A stretch of DNA of 64,000 nt, taken from positions 20,889 through 84,888 of the forward strand of contig JAEUHB010000162.1 of assembly GCA_016794665.1 (NCBI GenBank). The letters are read 5' to 3'. Position numbers and translations under genes: made by a program. The notes beneath the pieces were generated by a model, which was not told where the DNA came from, did not search any database, and saw only the letters and a list, made by a program, of their open reading frames with translations. Positions 9,484-22,821 of this stretch are shown here, one piece after another. Each line of letters begins with the position of its first letter. Position 1 is the first letter of the stretch. The stretch is from Opitutaceae bacterium (GTDB taxonomy: Bacteria > Verrucomicrobiota > Verrucomicrobiia > Opitutales > Opitutaceae).

Positions 9484-9730
9484 GTGGGAGACGTTGGCTT
9501 GCGAGTGAGAAGAGACGAAAAGGTTTGGACGCTACTTTGTGCGGAAAGCTCGGCAAGAACTTTCTCGCGAAAAGTAACTTTAGTCGCGGCCGCACGAGTG
9601 GAGTTCGCGCCGCTGCTGTAGTGAAGCGGTCACCAGCCTGCGGGCACCGCGGATGTCCTGACGAGGAGGAACCGTGAGCTTTGCACCCGAGCCACGAACC
9701 ACAAGCTCGAATTGGCCCGCCCCTCATCAG
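9484..9730 (-). promoter_or_regulatory. Leader and probable promoter region of the rpsL operon
   Basis: A promoter for the str/S10 genes is expected here, between the rpoC terminators and rpsL. I see no clear sigma-70 match; the best guess is TTGCCG with a weak TAGCGT 16 bases later on the minus strand, around 9527-9554. A near-palindrome actttctcgcgaaaagt at 9559-9575 overlaps this area and might be an operator. No ORF or RNA gene is recognisable. Confidence 0.35.
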
Positions 9731-9731
9731 G

Positions 9732-9760
9732 AAAAAAAACGCCCGCTCAAAAGAGCGGGC
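9732..9760 (-). terminator. Rho-independent terminator, distal of two after rpoC
   Basis: A perfect 8-base stem gcccgctc/gagcggg c (9741-9748 with 9753-9760) with an AAAA/TTTT loop is followed on the minus strand by a run of eight T at 9732-9739. It ends transcripts coming from rpoC, or from any small RNA made between this and the proximal terminator. Confidence 0.85.
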
Positions 9761-9866
9761 GGAAACCGATAGGAGCTAAGCTCTACACTCGATTTATTAG
9801 CGGGAGGATCTGTGACGGTGCCGGCCGCGTTCCGGCTGACAAGGCCTAGTTATGCACATTCGGTTC

Positions 9867-9896
9867 ACAAAAAAGCCGCGGTCGAAACCGCGGCTT
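9867..9896 (-). terminator. Rho-independent terminator of rpoC, proximal
   Basis: A perfect 10-base stem (9873-9882 with 9887-9896, aagccgcggt/accgcggctt) with a 4-base loop begins 26 bases after the rpoC stop. On the minus strand it is followed by six T. It should end the tuf-to-rpoC transcription unit and separate it from rpsL. Confidence 0.9.
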
Positions 9897-9921
9897 CTTA
9901 AGGGTTGAAACCGATGCGAAC

Positions 9922-12900
9922 TCAGCTCGCCGTCGCGGCCGCAGCCTCGGCTGGCCTTGCGTCCTCCACGGGCAGCTCGGCGCCAAACGGAAGCGTGATC
10001 TTGAGCTGCTTGTATTTCGGCAGGCCTGTGCCCGCCGGAATCAGATGACCCATGATGACGTTCTCCTTGAAGCCGCGCAGGAGATCGACCTTTCCGAGGG
10101 TGGAGGCGTCGGTGAGCACACGGGTCGTTTCCTGGAAGCTCGCGGCCGAGATGAAGCTCTCGGTCTCGAGCGAAGCCTTGGTGATGCCGAGCAGGATCGG
10201 CTCGGCCTCGGCGGGCTTACCGCCGGCCTCCTCGATGCGCTTGTTTTCCGCGAGGAACGTGGCGCGATCGACTTGCTCGCCCCAGAAGTTCTCCGTGTCG
10301 CCCGGATCGGTGATGCGGACCTTGCGGAGCATCTGGCGGATGATGATCTCGATGTGCTTGTCGTTAATCGTCACGCCCTGCAGGCGATAGACCTCCTGCA
10401 CCTGCGAGATGAGGAAGTCGTAGAGCGCGGAAGGCCCGAGGATCTCGAGGATCTCGTGCGGATCCGCTGCGCCCTCGGTCAAGTGCTGACCCTTGTGGAC
10501 GACGTCACCGGGCTGCACGATGATGTGCTTGCCGGTGGCGATCAGATGCTCCTCCTCCTGCGAGGTCTCCTCGTTCTTCACGACGAGCTTGCGCTTGCCG
10601 CGCACGGTGCCCTCGAACGAAACAATTCCGTCGATACGCGACATTTCGGCCGCGTCCTTCGGGCGGCGGGCCTCGAAGAGCTCCGCGACGCGCGGCAAGC
10701 CGCCCGTGATGTCCTTGGTCTTCGACGCCTGGCGGGGAGTCTTGGCCAGCAAAGCACCGGGGGCGATGGTGTCGCCCTCGTTGACCGCGATTTGCGCACC
10801 GACCGGGATCGAGTAGGCCGCGAGCGCCTTGTTGCGGGCGTCACGCACCTCGATCTGCGGATTGAGATCCTCCTTGTGCTCGATGACGACGGTGGCGATG
10901 CGGCCGGACGACTCGTCGAGCTCGCGCTTCACCGTGACGCCGGGGATCATGTCCTTGAAGTGCAGCGAGCCGCCTTTTTCCGAGAGGACCGGCACATTGT
11001 AAGGATCCCACTGCGCAAGCACCGCGCCCTTCTCGATCTTCCCGCCGTCGGCGACGTGGAGATAGGAGCCGACAACGATGTTGTAGACTTCGAGTTCCTT
11101 GTCATCGCCATCGAGGATCTGGATGGTGCCGGTCTTGTTGAGGGCGATGGACCCGCCGTCCGCCGTCTCGACGAGGCGCAGTCCGCGATATTTCACCTTG
11201 CCGGCGGCCTTGACGCGGATTTCCGGCGTCTTGAAGCCACCGCTGGCGACGCCGCCAATGTGGAACGTGCGCATGGTGAGCTGCGTGCCCGGCTCGCCGA
11301 TCGACTGCGCCGCGATGATGCCGACGGAGTCACCGATCTTGGCGACCTTGTTGGTCGCGGGATTGATGCCATACGACTTGGCGTCGATGCCGCCCTTGGC
11401 GATCGAGGTGAGCGGAGACATGACCTTCACGCGCTCGATGCCGACCTCGTCGATCTTGGCGGCCATCTCCTCCGTGATGAGTTCGCCGGCGCCGACGAGG
11501 ATTTCGGACGGGTTGATTGGGTTGGGCACGTCGTCGCTTGAGAAGCGGCCGACGATACGCTCACGAAGGCCGACGATTTCGTCATCGCCCTCGAAGATCG
11601 CCTTCTTCCAAACGCCGTCGCGGGAGCCGCAGTCGTCCTCCGCGATGATGACGTCCATCGCGACGTCGCACAGCTTGCGGGTGAGGTAGCCGGCGTCGGC
11701 GGTCTTAAGCGCCGTATCCGCGAGGCCCTTTCGGGCGCCGTGGGTCGAGATGAAGTATTCGAGCACGGTGAGGCCCTCGCGGAACGAGGACAGGATGGGA
11801 CGCTCGATGATCTCGCCGGACGGCTTGGCCATGAGGCCGCGGGTGCCGCAGAGCTGGCGCACCTGCTGCTTGTTACCGCGGGCGCCCGAGTCCATCATGA
11901 TGTAGACGGGATTCACCTCGTTGCGGCCGTCGTTGTTCTCGAGCTTCGCGAACACCGCCTTGGCAATCTGGTCGGTGGCGCTGGTCCAGATGTCGACGAC
12001 CTTGTTGTAGCGCTCGCCGTCGGTGATGATACCCTTGTTAAACTGGCCCTCGACCTCGGAGATCTTTTTCCGGGAATCGGAAACGATCTCCTTTTTCGAG
12101 TCGGGGATGATCATGTCGTCGATGCCGATCGAGATGCCGGCCTGGAAGGCGGTCTGGAAACCGAGCTCCTTGAGCTTGTCGAGCGTCTCAACGGTGATGA
12201 CGTTGCCGGAGAGCTTGTAGGTGTTGAGGATGAGGTCCCCGAGCTTGCTCTTCGGCACCGGGAAATTCACGAAGCCAAGGCCCGCCGGCCAGATCTGGTT
12301 GAAGATCACGCGGCCCACGGTGGTGCGGACGGTCTTGCGCTTGGGATCGCCGAAGACGGATTCCTTGCCAAAATCGGGATTCGGCACCTCGACCCAGTCG
12401 TGCATCTTCATTGCGCCGTCGGCCTTGGCGTAGAGGACCTCCTGCAAGCCCGAGAGCAGCGGCACGCGCTGGCTCTTGGCCGGCTTGGTGCGGGGCTCAA
12501 TCGTCAGGTAATACGCGCCCAGGACGATGTCCTGCGACGGGGTGAGGATCGGCTTGCCGGAGGACGGCGAGAAGATGTTCGACGTCGCCATCATGAGAAG
12601 CTTGCACTCCATGATCGCCTCGAGCGAAAGCGGCACGTGGACTGCCATCTGGTCCCCGTCGAAGTCCGCGTTGTAGGCGGTGCAGACGAGCGGGTGAATG
12701 CGGATGGCTTCGCCCTCAATGAGGATCGGCTCGAAAGCTTGGATCGACAGACGGTGGAGCGTGGGCGCGCGATTGAGCAGGACCGGGTGGCCCTTTGTGA
12801 CTTCCTCAAGAATGTCCCATACTTCCGGAGACTTCTTCTCGATCATCTTGCGGGCACCGCGGACGGTGTGCACGAAGCCGAGTTCCTTCAGGCGGCGGAT

Positions 12901-14073
12901 GATGAACGGCTCGAAGAGCACCAGCGCCATCTTCTTCGGCAGACCGCACTGGTTGAGCTTCAGCTCAGGACCGATGACAATGACCGAGCGGCCGGAGTAA
13001 TCGACGCGCTTGCCGAGCAAGTTCTGGCGGAAACGACCCTGCTTGCCCTTGAGCATGTCCGAGAGGGACTTCAAGGGACGGTTGCCGGCGCCCGTGACGG
13101 GGCGGCCGTGACGGCCGTTGTCGAAGAGCGCGTCGACCGCCTCCTGCAGCATGCGCTTTTCGTTGTGAATGATCACATCGGGCGTCTTCAACTGCATCAA
13201 GTTCCGCAGGCGATTATTGCGGTTGATGACGCGACGATAGAGGTCGTTGAGATCGGAGGTCGCGAAACGGCCGCCCTCAAGCGGGACCAGCGGACGCAGG
13301 TCGGGCGGGATGACGGGCAGCACTTCGAGCACCATCCACTCCGGACGGCTCTTCGAGTGGATGAATCCTTGGATGACCTTCAGGCGCTTCGAGAGCTTCT
13401 TCTTGATCTGCTTCGATTTCGTCGCGCGCATCTGCTCCTGCAGCTCGGCGACGGTGGCCTCCATGTCGGTCTTCACGAGGGCATCGCGGACCGCCTCGGC
13501 GCCCATCTTGGCGACGAACGAATCGTCACCGTATTCGTCGAGCGCCTGGCGATACTCGGTGTCGGTTAGGAGCTGCTTCATCTCGAGCGGGGTCTTGCCC
13601 GGATCGATGACCATGTAGTTCTCGTAGTAGATGACGCGCTCGAGCGAGCGCGCGGTCATGTCGAGGAGCAGGCCGAGACGGCTCGGCATGGACTTGAGGA
13701 ACCAGATGTGAGCGACCGGAACGGCGAGCTCGATGTGGCCCATGCGCTCGCGGCGGACGCGCGCGATCGTCACCTCGACGCCGCAGCGATCACAGATGAC
13801 GTCCTTGTATTTGATGCGCTTGTATTTTCCGCAGGCGCACTCGTAGTCGCGCACGGGGCCGAAGATCTTCTGGCAGAAGAGGCCGCCCGGCTCGGGCTTA
13901 AAGGTGCGGTAGTTGATCGTCTCGGGGTTCTTCACCTCGCCCTTCGACCATTTACGGATGGTCTCGGGGGAAGCGACCGTGATGGACACGCAGTCGAAGG
14001 CGGCGCCCTCTTCGCCAAGGGCTTCGCGCGCCTCATTCCGGGTAACAGCGGCGGTCTCGTTGGGTTGAATCAT
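9922..14073 (-). CDS. rpoC: RNA polymerase beta' subunit
   Basis: 1383 residues. The Mg-binding [12 protein letters not shown] motif is at about residue 467. The N-terminal zinc site is complete (C79, C81, C94, C97 in CACGKYKR and ICDRCG). The second zinc site, which in E. coli uses C814, C888, C895 and C898, keeps only the first Cys (EDDCGSRDG). The segment aligned with E. coli PLTCETRYGLCAKCYGRD reads [18 protein letters not shown], so three ligands are Ser, Asp and Ser. The neighbouring trigger-loop/bridge sequence [16 protein letters not shown] is normal. The start ([10 protein letters not shown]) has a GGGAGA ribosome binding site. It follows rpoB by 52 bases. Confidence 0.98.
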   Translation of the reverse strand: MIQPNETAAVTRNEAREALGEEGAAFDCVSITVASPETIRKWSKGEVKNPETINYRTFKPEPGGLFCQKIFGPVRDYECACGKYKRIKYKDVICDRCGVEVTIARVRRERMGHIELAVPVAHIWFLKSMPSRLGLLLDMTARSLERVIYYENYMVIDPGKTPLEMKQLLTDTEYRQALDEYGDDSFVAKMGAEAVRDALVKTDMEATVAELQEQMRATKSKQIKKKLSKRLKVIQGFIHSKSRPEWMVLEVLPVIPPDLRPLVPLEGGRFATSDLNDLYRRVINRNNRLRNLMQLKTPDVIIHNEKRMLQEAVDALFDNGRHGRPVTGAGNRPLKSLSDMLKGKQGRFRQNLLGKRVDYSGRSVIVIGPELKLNQCGLPKKMALVLFEPFIIRRLKELGFVHTVRGARKMIEKKSPEVWDILEEVTKGHPVLLNRAPTLHRLSIQAFEPILIEGEAIRIHPLVCTAYNADFDGDQMAVHVPLSLEAIMECKLLMMATSNIFSPSSGKPILTPSQDIVLGAYYLTIEPRTKPAKSQRVPLLSGLQEVLYAKADGAMKMHDWVEVPNPDFGKESVFGDPKRKTVRTTVGRVIFNQIWPAGLGFVNFPVPKSKLGDLILNTYKLSGNVITVETLDKLKELGFQTAFQAGISIGIDDMIIPDSKKEIVSDSRKKISEVEGQFNKGIITDGERYNKVVDIWTSATDQIAKAVFAKLENNDGRNEVNPVYIMMDSGARGNKQQVRQLCGTRGLMAKPSGEIIERPILSSFREGLTVLEYFISTHGARKGLADTALKTADAGYLTRKLCDVAMDVIIAEDDCGSRDGVWKKAIFEGDDEIVGLRERIVGRFSSDDVPNPINPSEILVGAGELITEEMAAKIDEVGIERVKVMSPLTSIAKGGIDAKSYGINPATNKVAKIGDSVGIIAAQSIGEPGTQLTMRTFHIGGVASGGFKTPEIRVKAAGKVKYRGLRLVETADGGSIALNKTGTIQILDGDDKELEVYNIVVGSYLHVADGGKIEKGAVLAQWDPYNVPVLSEKGGSLHFKDMIPGVTVKRELDESSGRIATVVIEHKEDLNPQIEVRDARNKALAAYSIPVGAQIAVNEGDTIAPGALLAKTPRQASKTKDITGGLPRVAELFEARRPKDAAEMSRIDGIVSFEGTVRGKRKLVVKNEETSQEEEHLIATGKHIIVQPGDVVHKGQHLTEGAADPHEILEILGPSALYDFLISQVQEVYRLQGVTINDKHIEIIIRQMLRKVRITDPGDTENFWGEQVDRATFLAENKRIEEAGGKPAEAEPILLGITKASLETESFISAASFQETTRVLTDASTLGKVDLLRGFKENVIMGHLIPAGTGLPKYKQLKITLPFGAELPVEDARPAEAAAATAS

Positions 14074-14125
14074 TTTGGTGTCTCCCTGAATTTTTGTGAA
14101 AGGATGAAGGCGGACGGAGCCACGG

Positions 14126-17905
<3,780 letters not shown>

Positions 17906-17984
17906 GGGAGTTTCCCGGTAGAGATTGCGAGACGAAGGGAGGAAGCGCCGCGGAACGGGTCAGCGGACGCGGCGGACAGCGGAC

Positions 17985-18040
17985 GAAAGAACAGAAAACG
18001 AAAAGGCAAAGGACAGGCCGCCGAAGGAGGCGGCCTGTCC
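17985..18040 (-). terminator. Terminator-like hairpin between rplL and rpoB
   Basis: A perfect 12-base stem (18011-18022 with 18029-18040, ggacaggccgcc/ggcggcctgtcc) with a 6-base loop is followed on the minus strand by T-rich sequence (TTTGCC, TTTTCG, TTTTCTG) down to about 17985. In E. coli a partial terminator at the same rplL-rpoB junction lowers rpoBC expression relative to the ribosomal proteins; this is the likely counterpart. The interrupted T tract fits partial read-through. Confidence 0.75.
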
Positions 18041-18089
18041 CGTGAAAAACGGAAGTTGTGCGAGGGAAATCGCCAAGCTTCGCGGCGGC

Positions 18090-18476
<387 letters not shown>

Positions 18477-18615
18477 GATGACTGCTCCTGAGGCGGACTA
18501 GCGATTTCGGGAAATGAAACGCATTTAAGGGACGTATCCCCTAGCCTGCCCCGTTGGGATGTTTTGCTTTGCCCAGCTCGCGCCGGGAAATGGTTGCGGG
18601 TTATGGGTGATGGGA

Positions 18616-19107
18616 TCAGGCGGCGGCCGGCTGATCCTTTTTGACCTTGGCGTCGAGGACGCGGACAAAGGCGGCGGCGTTGCTCTTGAGCAGCCCGAGG
18701 AACTGCGAGCGCAGCGCGTCGAACGGCGGCAGGTCGGCGATCTTCGCGAGGTCGGCGGCGGACACGAGCTTCTTGTCGATCACGCCGACCTTGAGCTCGA
18801 GCTTCTGCTTTTCCTCGAAGAATTTCTTCAGGATTTTGGCGACGCCAGCGGCGTTCTTGCCGCCCATGACAATGGCGGTGGGACCAACGAGCGCGGACTC
18901 AAACGCAGGCAGGCCAAGCGCCTTGGCGGCGATGCGCAGCGAGGAGTTCTTCACGACGTGGAACTCCGCCTTCTCCGCGGCGAGCTTCTTGCGAAGGTCG
19001 GCGGTGTCGGCGACGGTCACCTTGGTGAAGTTCGCGAGAATGACGTAGTCGGACTTCTTGAGGTGGTTGTCGACCTCGGCGATCAGGTATTGTTTTTCGG
19101 CTCTCAT
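18616..19107 (-). CDS. rplJ: 50S ribosomal protein L10
   Basis: 163 residues. MRAEKQYLIAEVDNHLKKSD and the FTKVTVADTADLRKKL segment match L10, the stalk base carrying L7/L12 dimers. It has a clear GAGGAG ribosome binding site and starts 11 bases after rplA. In E. coli L10 autoregulates rplJL; a candidate leader is not obvious in the short rplA-rplJ gap. Confidence 0.96.
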   Translation of the reverse strand: MRAEKQYLIAEVDNHLKKSDYVILANFTKVTVADTADLRKKLAAEKAEFHVVKNSSLRIAAKALGLPAFESALVGPTAIVMGGKNAAGVAKILKKFFEEKQKLELKVGVIDKKLVSAADLAKIADLPPFDALRSQFLGLLKSNAAAFVRVLDAKVKKDQPAAA

Positions 19108-19118
19108 GGTCGGGCTCC

Positions 19119-19817
19119 TCAGTATTTCGAGAACTCGGTGGACGCGATCCGCACACCGGGGCTCATGCTGGACGAGATCGTGACGGACTTGATGAAGCCG
19201 GAGCCCTTGAAGGTCGCAGGCTTGGCCTTGCCCACCGCCTCGAGGACCGTGGCGGCGTTCTCCAAAATCTGCGCGGTCGTGAACGAGCGCTTGCCGACGC
19301 CGACGCCCATGTTGGCGGTCTTGTCCATCTTGAACTCCACGCGGCCGGCCTTGACGGCCTTGATGCCTGCGCGGATGTCATCGGTGACGGTGCCGGCCTT
19401 GGGATTGGGCATGAGTCCCTTGGGACCGAGGACACGGGCGAGCGAGCGCACCTGCTTCATCGCCTCCGTCGTCGCGATGGCGACATCAAACTCAAGCCAG
19501 CCATCGGTGATCTTCTTCATGAGCTCGGCGAGGCCGGCCTCATCGGCGCCCGCGGCGAGGGCGGCAGGGGCGTCGTCCGTGAAGACAATCACACGCACCT
19601 TCTTGCCGGAGCCATTGGGCAACGGAGTCGTGCCGCGGACGTTCTGGTCGCCAGAGGCGCCGTCGACGCTCAGGCGGAAGGAGAGCTCGACGGTCTCGTC
19701 GAACTTGGCCTTGGGGAACTTGGCGAGGATTTCAACCGCTTCCTTGAGCGGGTAGTCCTTCGCGAGATCGGCCACCTTGGCGGCGGCTTGGTATCGTTTG
19801 CTGGGTTTCTTTGCCAT
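19119..19817 (-). CDS. rplA: 50S ribosomal protein L1
   Basis: 232 residues, normal length. KRYQAAAKVADLAKDYPLKE at the N terminus, then GLMPNPKAGTVTDDI (the conserved GLMPNPK motif) and the TMSPGVRI-like end. L1 forms the mobile stalk near the E site and in many bacteria represses rplKA. AAGGA precedes the ATG. A 135-base gap separates it from rplK. Confidence 0.97.
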   Translation of the reverse strand: MAKKPSKRYQAAAKVADLAKDYPLKEAVEILAKFPKAKFDETVELSFRLSVDGASGDQNVRGTTPLPNGSGKKVRVIVFTDDAPAALAAGADEAGLAELMKKITDGWLEFDVAIATTEAMKQVRSLARVLGPKGLMPNPKAGTVTDDIRAGIKAVKAGRVEFKMDKTANMGVGVGKRSFTTAQILENAATVLEAVGKAKPATFKGSGFIKSVTISSSMSPGVRIASTEFSKY

Positions 19818-19952
19818 CGGTTTTCCTTGCGGTTCAAGCGGCCGGAAGGCCTCCCGCGGGTGGTTTTCTCAGGTTGCAGGGACCAGCGTGGCCGCGACGT
19901 GAAGCCCGTGAGGCGCTCGCATCGCGTCGTTGCCGGAGCCGGCGAAAAGTGT

Positions 19953-20378
19953 TCAGTCGACGACCTCGATGCCCATATTGCGGGCGGTGCCGGCGATGAC
20001 CTTGATGCCAGCCTCGGGGGTGTTGGCGTTCAAGTCAGCCTTCTTGATGTTGTAGATCTCGAGCAGCTGTTTCTTGGTGACCTTGCCAACCTTGTCCTGG
20101 TTGGGCTTGGCGGAACCGCTCGCGATGTTGGCGGCCTTCTTGAGGAGGACGGAGGCCGGCGGCGACTTGAGGATGAACGTAAAGCTCTTGTCGGAAAAAA
20201 CGGTGATGACCACGGGCAGAATCATGCCGTTCTGGTCCTTGGTCCGCGCGTTGAATTCCTTGCAGAACGCCATGATGTTGACGCCTTGCGCGCCGAGCGC
20301 GGGGCCGACCGGGGGCGCGGGATTCGCGGCGCCGGCGGGCAACTGGAGGCGGATGTAACCTTGGATTTTCTTGGCCAT
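19953..20378 (-). CDS. rplK: 50S ribosomal protein L11
   Basis: 141 residues, normal length. [40 protein letters not shown] and [12 protein letters not shown] are family signatures. L11 forms the GTPase-associated centre with helices 43-44 of 23S rRNA. It follows nusG by 26 bases. Confidence 0.97.
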   Translation of the reverse strand: MAKKIQGYIRLQLPAGAANPAPPVGPALGAQGVNIMAFCKEFNARTKDQNGMILPVVITVFSDKSFTFILKSPPASVLLKKAANIASGSAKPNQDKVGKVTKKQLLEIYNIKKADLNANTPEAGIKVIAGTARNMGIEVVD

Positions 20379-20404
20379 GTGGAAAAGGGTTCAGCACTAT
20401 GCGC

Positions 20405-20983
20405 TCACTCGGTGGAGCGCTGGACCTGCCAGTATTCGAGCTCGACGGGCGTGAATCGCCCGAAGATCGAGACGGAGACCTTGAGCTTGCCGCGGTCGGG
20501 ATCGATTTCGTCGATGCGGCCGGTGAGCGACGCAAACGCACCGTCGGTGATCTTCACTTCCTCGCCCACGGCATACTGGACCTTCGGCACTTCCTTGCCG
20601 CTGGCCGCCTCGATGCGCGAGTAGATCTCGTCGATCTCCGTCTGCCGCAGGGCAGCCGGGCGATCTCCGCCGACGAAACCGATGACGCCCGTCGTCTCCT
20701 TGACGAAATACCACGGCTTGTTGATCAGCTTTTGGTCGTCGCCGTAGAGCTTTGCCTGGATGAAGACATAGCCCGGGTAGAGCTTGCGGACTTTCGTGGT
20801 CTTCTTGCCGCCCTTGACCTCCGAGACGACCTCAGTGGGCAGGAGAATCTCGAAGATATGGTCATCGAGTTCCTCGGCCTTCTTGAATTTCTCAATGTAG
20901 GTCTTCACCTTGTTCTCCTGGCCGGAGAGGGTGTGCAGCGCGAACCACTGGGCGCCGGGCGGAGCGATGGCGGGAGCGGGCAT
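20405..20983 (-). CDS. nusG: Transcription termination/antitermination factor NusG
   Basis: 192 residues. An N-terminal NGN domain (QWFALHTLSGQENKVKTYIE, YPGYVFIQA) that binds RNA polymerase and a C-terminal KOW domain (VKITDGAFASLTGRIDEID, FGRFTPVELEYWQV) that binds S10 or Rho. It lies between secE and rplK, the usual position. Confidence 0.97.
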   Translation of the reverse strand: MPAPAIAPPGAQWFALHTLSGQENKVKTYIEKFKKAEELDDHIFEILLPTEVVSEVKGGKKTTKVRKLYPGYVFIQAKLYGDDQKLINKPWYFVKETTGVIGFVGGDRPAALRQTEIDEIYSRIEAASGKEVPKVQYAVGEEVKITDGAFASLTGRIDEIDPDRGKLKVSVSIFGRFTPVELEYWQVQRSTE

Positions 20984-21004
20984 GGTGCGATGGGTCTGCG
21001 CGGA

Positions 21005-21208
21005 TTAGCTCACCAACGAGGTGAGCAGATCGACGACCTGATAGAGGGAGAAATCACTGATGCTGGTGAAGACGCCGAGGATCACGGCGGCGGCGACGAC
21101 GACGATGGTCGAGTCGCGCAGCTCCTCGCGGGTGGGCCACTGGCACTTCAGGAGCTCGCCCCAAGTTTCGCCGGCAAAAATGCGGATGCTGCGGAAAGGA
21201 TTTTTCAT
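21005..21208 (-). CDS. secE: Preprotein translocase subunit SecE
   Basis: 67 residues from the ATG at 21208 (MKNPFRSIRIFAGETWGELL). The conserved amphipathic KCQWPTREELRDST segment is followed by one membrane helix (about residues 38-58). This short single-helix form is typical outside the gammaproteobacteria. A longer in-frame start at 21253 lies inside tRNA-Trp and is rejected. The start lies 11 bases after the tRNA 3' end, so the tRNA must be cut from the same transcript. Confidence 0.93.
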   Translation of the reverse strand: MKNPFRSIRIFAGETWGELLKCQWPTREELRDSTIVVVAAAVILGVFTSISDFSLYQVVDLLTSLVS

Positions 21209-21219
21209 GCGATGGGTGC

Positions 21220-21295
21220 TGGCAGGCGCGGAGGGAATCGAACCCCCAACCAACGGTTTTGGAGACCGCTACTCTACCAATTGAGCTACGCGCCT
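21220..21295 (-). tRNA. tRNA-Trp (anticodon CCA)
   Basis: Reading minus, the 76-base cloverleaf begins AGGCGCGTAGCTCAATTGG at 21295, has anticodon arm CGGTCTCCAAAACCG with CCA, T arm GGGGGTTCGATTCCC, acceptor CGCGCCT, discriminator G and an encoded CCA at 21222-21220. It stands between tuf and secE, a conserved arrangement. Confidence 0.96.
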
Positions 21296-21378
21296 GTTTT
21301 TGGTCCTTTAGACGACGCAGCCGAGGCTCCTAAGGGAGGCCTCGGCGAACGCCGCCGGTTGGAGATGGGCCGGAGAAA

Positions 21379-22569
21379 TTACTCCGTGATCTCGGTGATA
21401 CGGCCAGCGCCGATGGTGCGCCCGCCCTCGCGGATGGCGAATTTCTGGAGCTTCTCCATCGCAATCGGCACAATGAGGTCGATGTCGACCGAGATGTTGT
21501 CGCCCGGCATGATCATCTCCACGCCCTTCGGCAGGTTGACGATACCGGTCACGTCCGTCGTGCGGAAGTAGAATTGCGGGCGGTAGCCGGTGAAGAACGG
21601 CGTGTGACGGCCACCCTCGTCCTTGGAGAGGACGTAGATTTCGGCCTTGGCCTTCTTGTGCGGGGTGATCGACTTCGGGGCGGCGAGCACTTGGCCACGC
21701 TCGATGCCGTCCTTGTCGATGCCGCGGAGGAGGATGCCGACGTTGTCGCCCGCCTGACCGCTATCGAGGAGCTTGCGGAACATCTCGATGCCGGTGACAA
21801 CGGAAGTCGTGGTGTCCTTGAGGCCGACGATCTCAATCGTGTCGTTGACCTTGATGACGCCACGCTCAATGCGGCCGGTCGCGACGGTGCCGCGGCCGGT
21901 AATCGAGAACACGTCCTCGACCGACATCAGGAAAGGCTTGTCCATCTCGCGGACGGGCTCGGCAATCTCGTTGTCGATGGCGTCCATCAGCTCGCCGATG
22001 GCCTTGTCGCCCTCAGGCTTGCCCTCGAGGGCGGCAGTGGCGGAGCCACGCACGATCTTGGCGTTCTTGCCGTCGAACTGATACTTGCTGAGGAGGTCGC
22101 GAATCTCTTCCTCGACGAGCTCAAGCAAATCCTTGTCTTCGATGAGGTCGACCTTGTTGAGCCAAACAACGATCTTCGGCACGCCGACTTGGCGGGCGAG
22201 GAGGACGTGCTCCTTGGTCTGGGGCATCGGGCCGTCGGCCGCGGAGACGACGAGGATGGCGCCGTCCATCTGCGCCGCACCGGTGATCATGTTCTTCACG
22301 AAGTCAGCGTGGCCGGGGCAATCAACGTGCGCGTAGTGGCGCTTGGCGGTCTCGTATTCGACGTGGGCCACCGCGATAGTGACGGTCTTGGTCGCGTCAC
22401 GCACGGTGCCGCCTTTGGCGATGTCCGAGTAGGCCTTGATCTCGGCGAGGCCCTTGCGGGACTGCACCGCGAGGATCGCGGCGGTCGTGGTGGTCTTGCC
22501 GTGGTCAATGTGGCCGATGGTGCCGACGTTGACGTGCGGTTTCTTGCGTTCGAATGTGCCTTTAGCCAT
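21379..22569 (-). CDS. tuf: Translation elongation factor Tu
   Basis: 396 residues, normal length. GTPase that delivers aminoacyl-tRNA to the ribosome. G1 GHIDHGKT (residues 19-26), [24 protein letters not shown], then domains II and III with [15 protein letters not shown] and the [14 protein letters not shown] end. It lies between tRNA-Thr and tRNA-Trp. No Shine-Dalgarno is visible before the ATG (CCGCTCCC precedes it). Confidence 0.98.
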   Translation of the reverse strand: MAKGTFERKKPHVNVGTIGHIDHGKTTTTAAILAVQSRKGLAEIKAYSDIAKGGTVRDATKTVTIAVAHVEYETAKRHYAHVDCPGHADFVKNMITGAAQMDGAILVVSAADGPMPQTKEHVLLARQVGVPKIVVWLNKVDLIEDKDLLELVEEEIRDLLSKYQFDGKNAKIVRGSATAALEGKPEGDKAIGELMDAIDNEIAEPVREMDKPFLMSVEDVFSITGRGTVATGRIERGVIKVNDTIEIVGLKDTTTSVVTGIEMFRKLLDSGQAGDNVGILLRGIDKDGIERGQVLAAPKSITPHKKAKAEIYVLSKDEGGRHTPFFTGYRPQFYFRTTDVTGIVNLPKGVEMIMPGDNISVDIDLIVPIAMEKLQKFAIREGGRTIGAGRITEITE

Positions 22570-22651
22570 GGGAGCGGATGTTTGGGATGTGAGTGAAATG
22601 TGACTTCTTGTTTTTCGTCGCAGAAGCCTGAGCCGACGTGTTTTCTGACCC

Positions 22652-22727
22652 TGGAGCCCAGAAACGGATTTGAACCGTCGACCTCCCCCTTACCAAGGGG
22701 GTGCTCTACCAACTGAGCTATCTGGGC
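22652..22727 (-). tRNA. tRNA-Thr (anticodon GGT)
   Basis: Reading minus from 22727, a 76-base cloverleaf: acceptor GCCCAGA, D arm TAGCTCAGTTGGTAGAGCA, anticodon arm CCCCCTTGGTAAGGGGG with GGT, T arm GACGGTTCAAATCCGT, acceptor TCTGGGC, discriminator T and encoded CCA at 22654-22652. It is the first element of the tuf-rpoC transcription unit. Confidence 0.95.
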
Positions 22728-22743
22728 AGAACATGGGAGTGCC

Positions 22744-22782
22744 AAAAAACGAAAAGAGCCGCCGAACGTGCGACCCGGCTCT
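22744..22782 (-). terminator. Terminator of the ExbB/ExbD operon
   Basis: On the minus strand a 7-base stem AGAGCCG/CGGCTCT (22776-22782 with 22755-22761) with a 14-base loop is followed by TTTCGTTTTTT. It lies about 40 bases after the stop of the last gene of the envelope operon and only 28 bases before tRNA-Thr, so it also separates that operon from the translation block. Confidence 0.75.
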
Positions 22783-22793
22783 GGCACCGTCAA
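22765..22793 (-). promoter_or_regulatory. Candidate promoter of tRNA-Thr/tuf, overlapping the terminator
   Basis: On the minus strand TTGACG (22793-22788, five of six bases of the -35 consensus) is followed after 17 bases by CACGTT (22770-22765), which keeps only the A and final T of a -10. The predicted start would be near 22758, about 30 bases before the tRNA. The elements overlap the terminator hairpin of the upstream operon. The weak -10 makes this tentative. Confidence 0.35.
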
Positions 22794-22821
22794 CAGCAAA
22801 TTCGGCGATTCCGCCAAAATT

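Noticed and set aside
21005..21253. Longer secE start at 21253
   Set aside because: The extra codons lie inside tRNA-Trp; the start at 21208 gives the conserved SecE N terminus.
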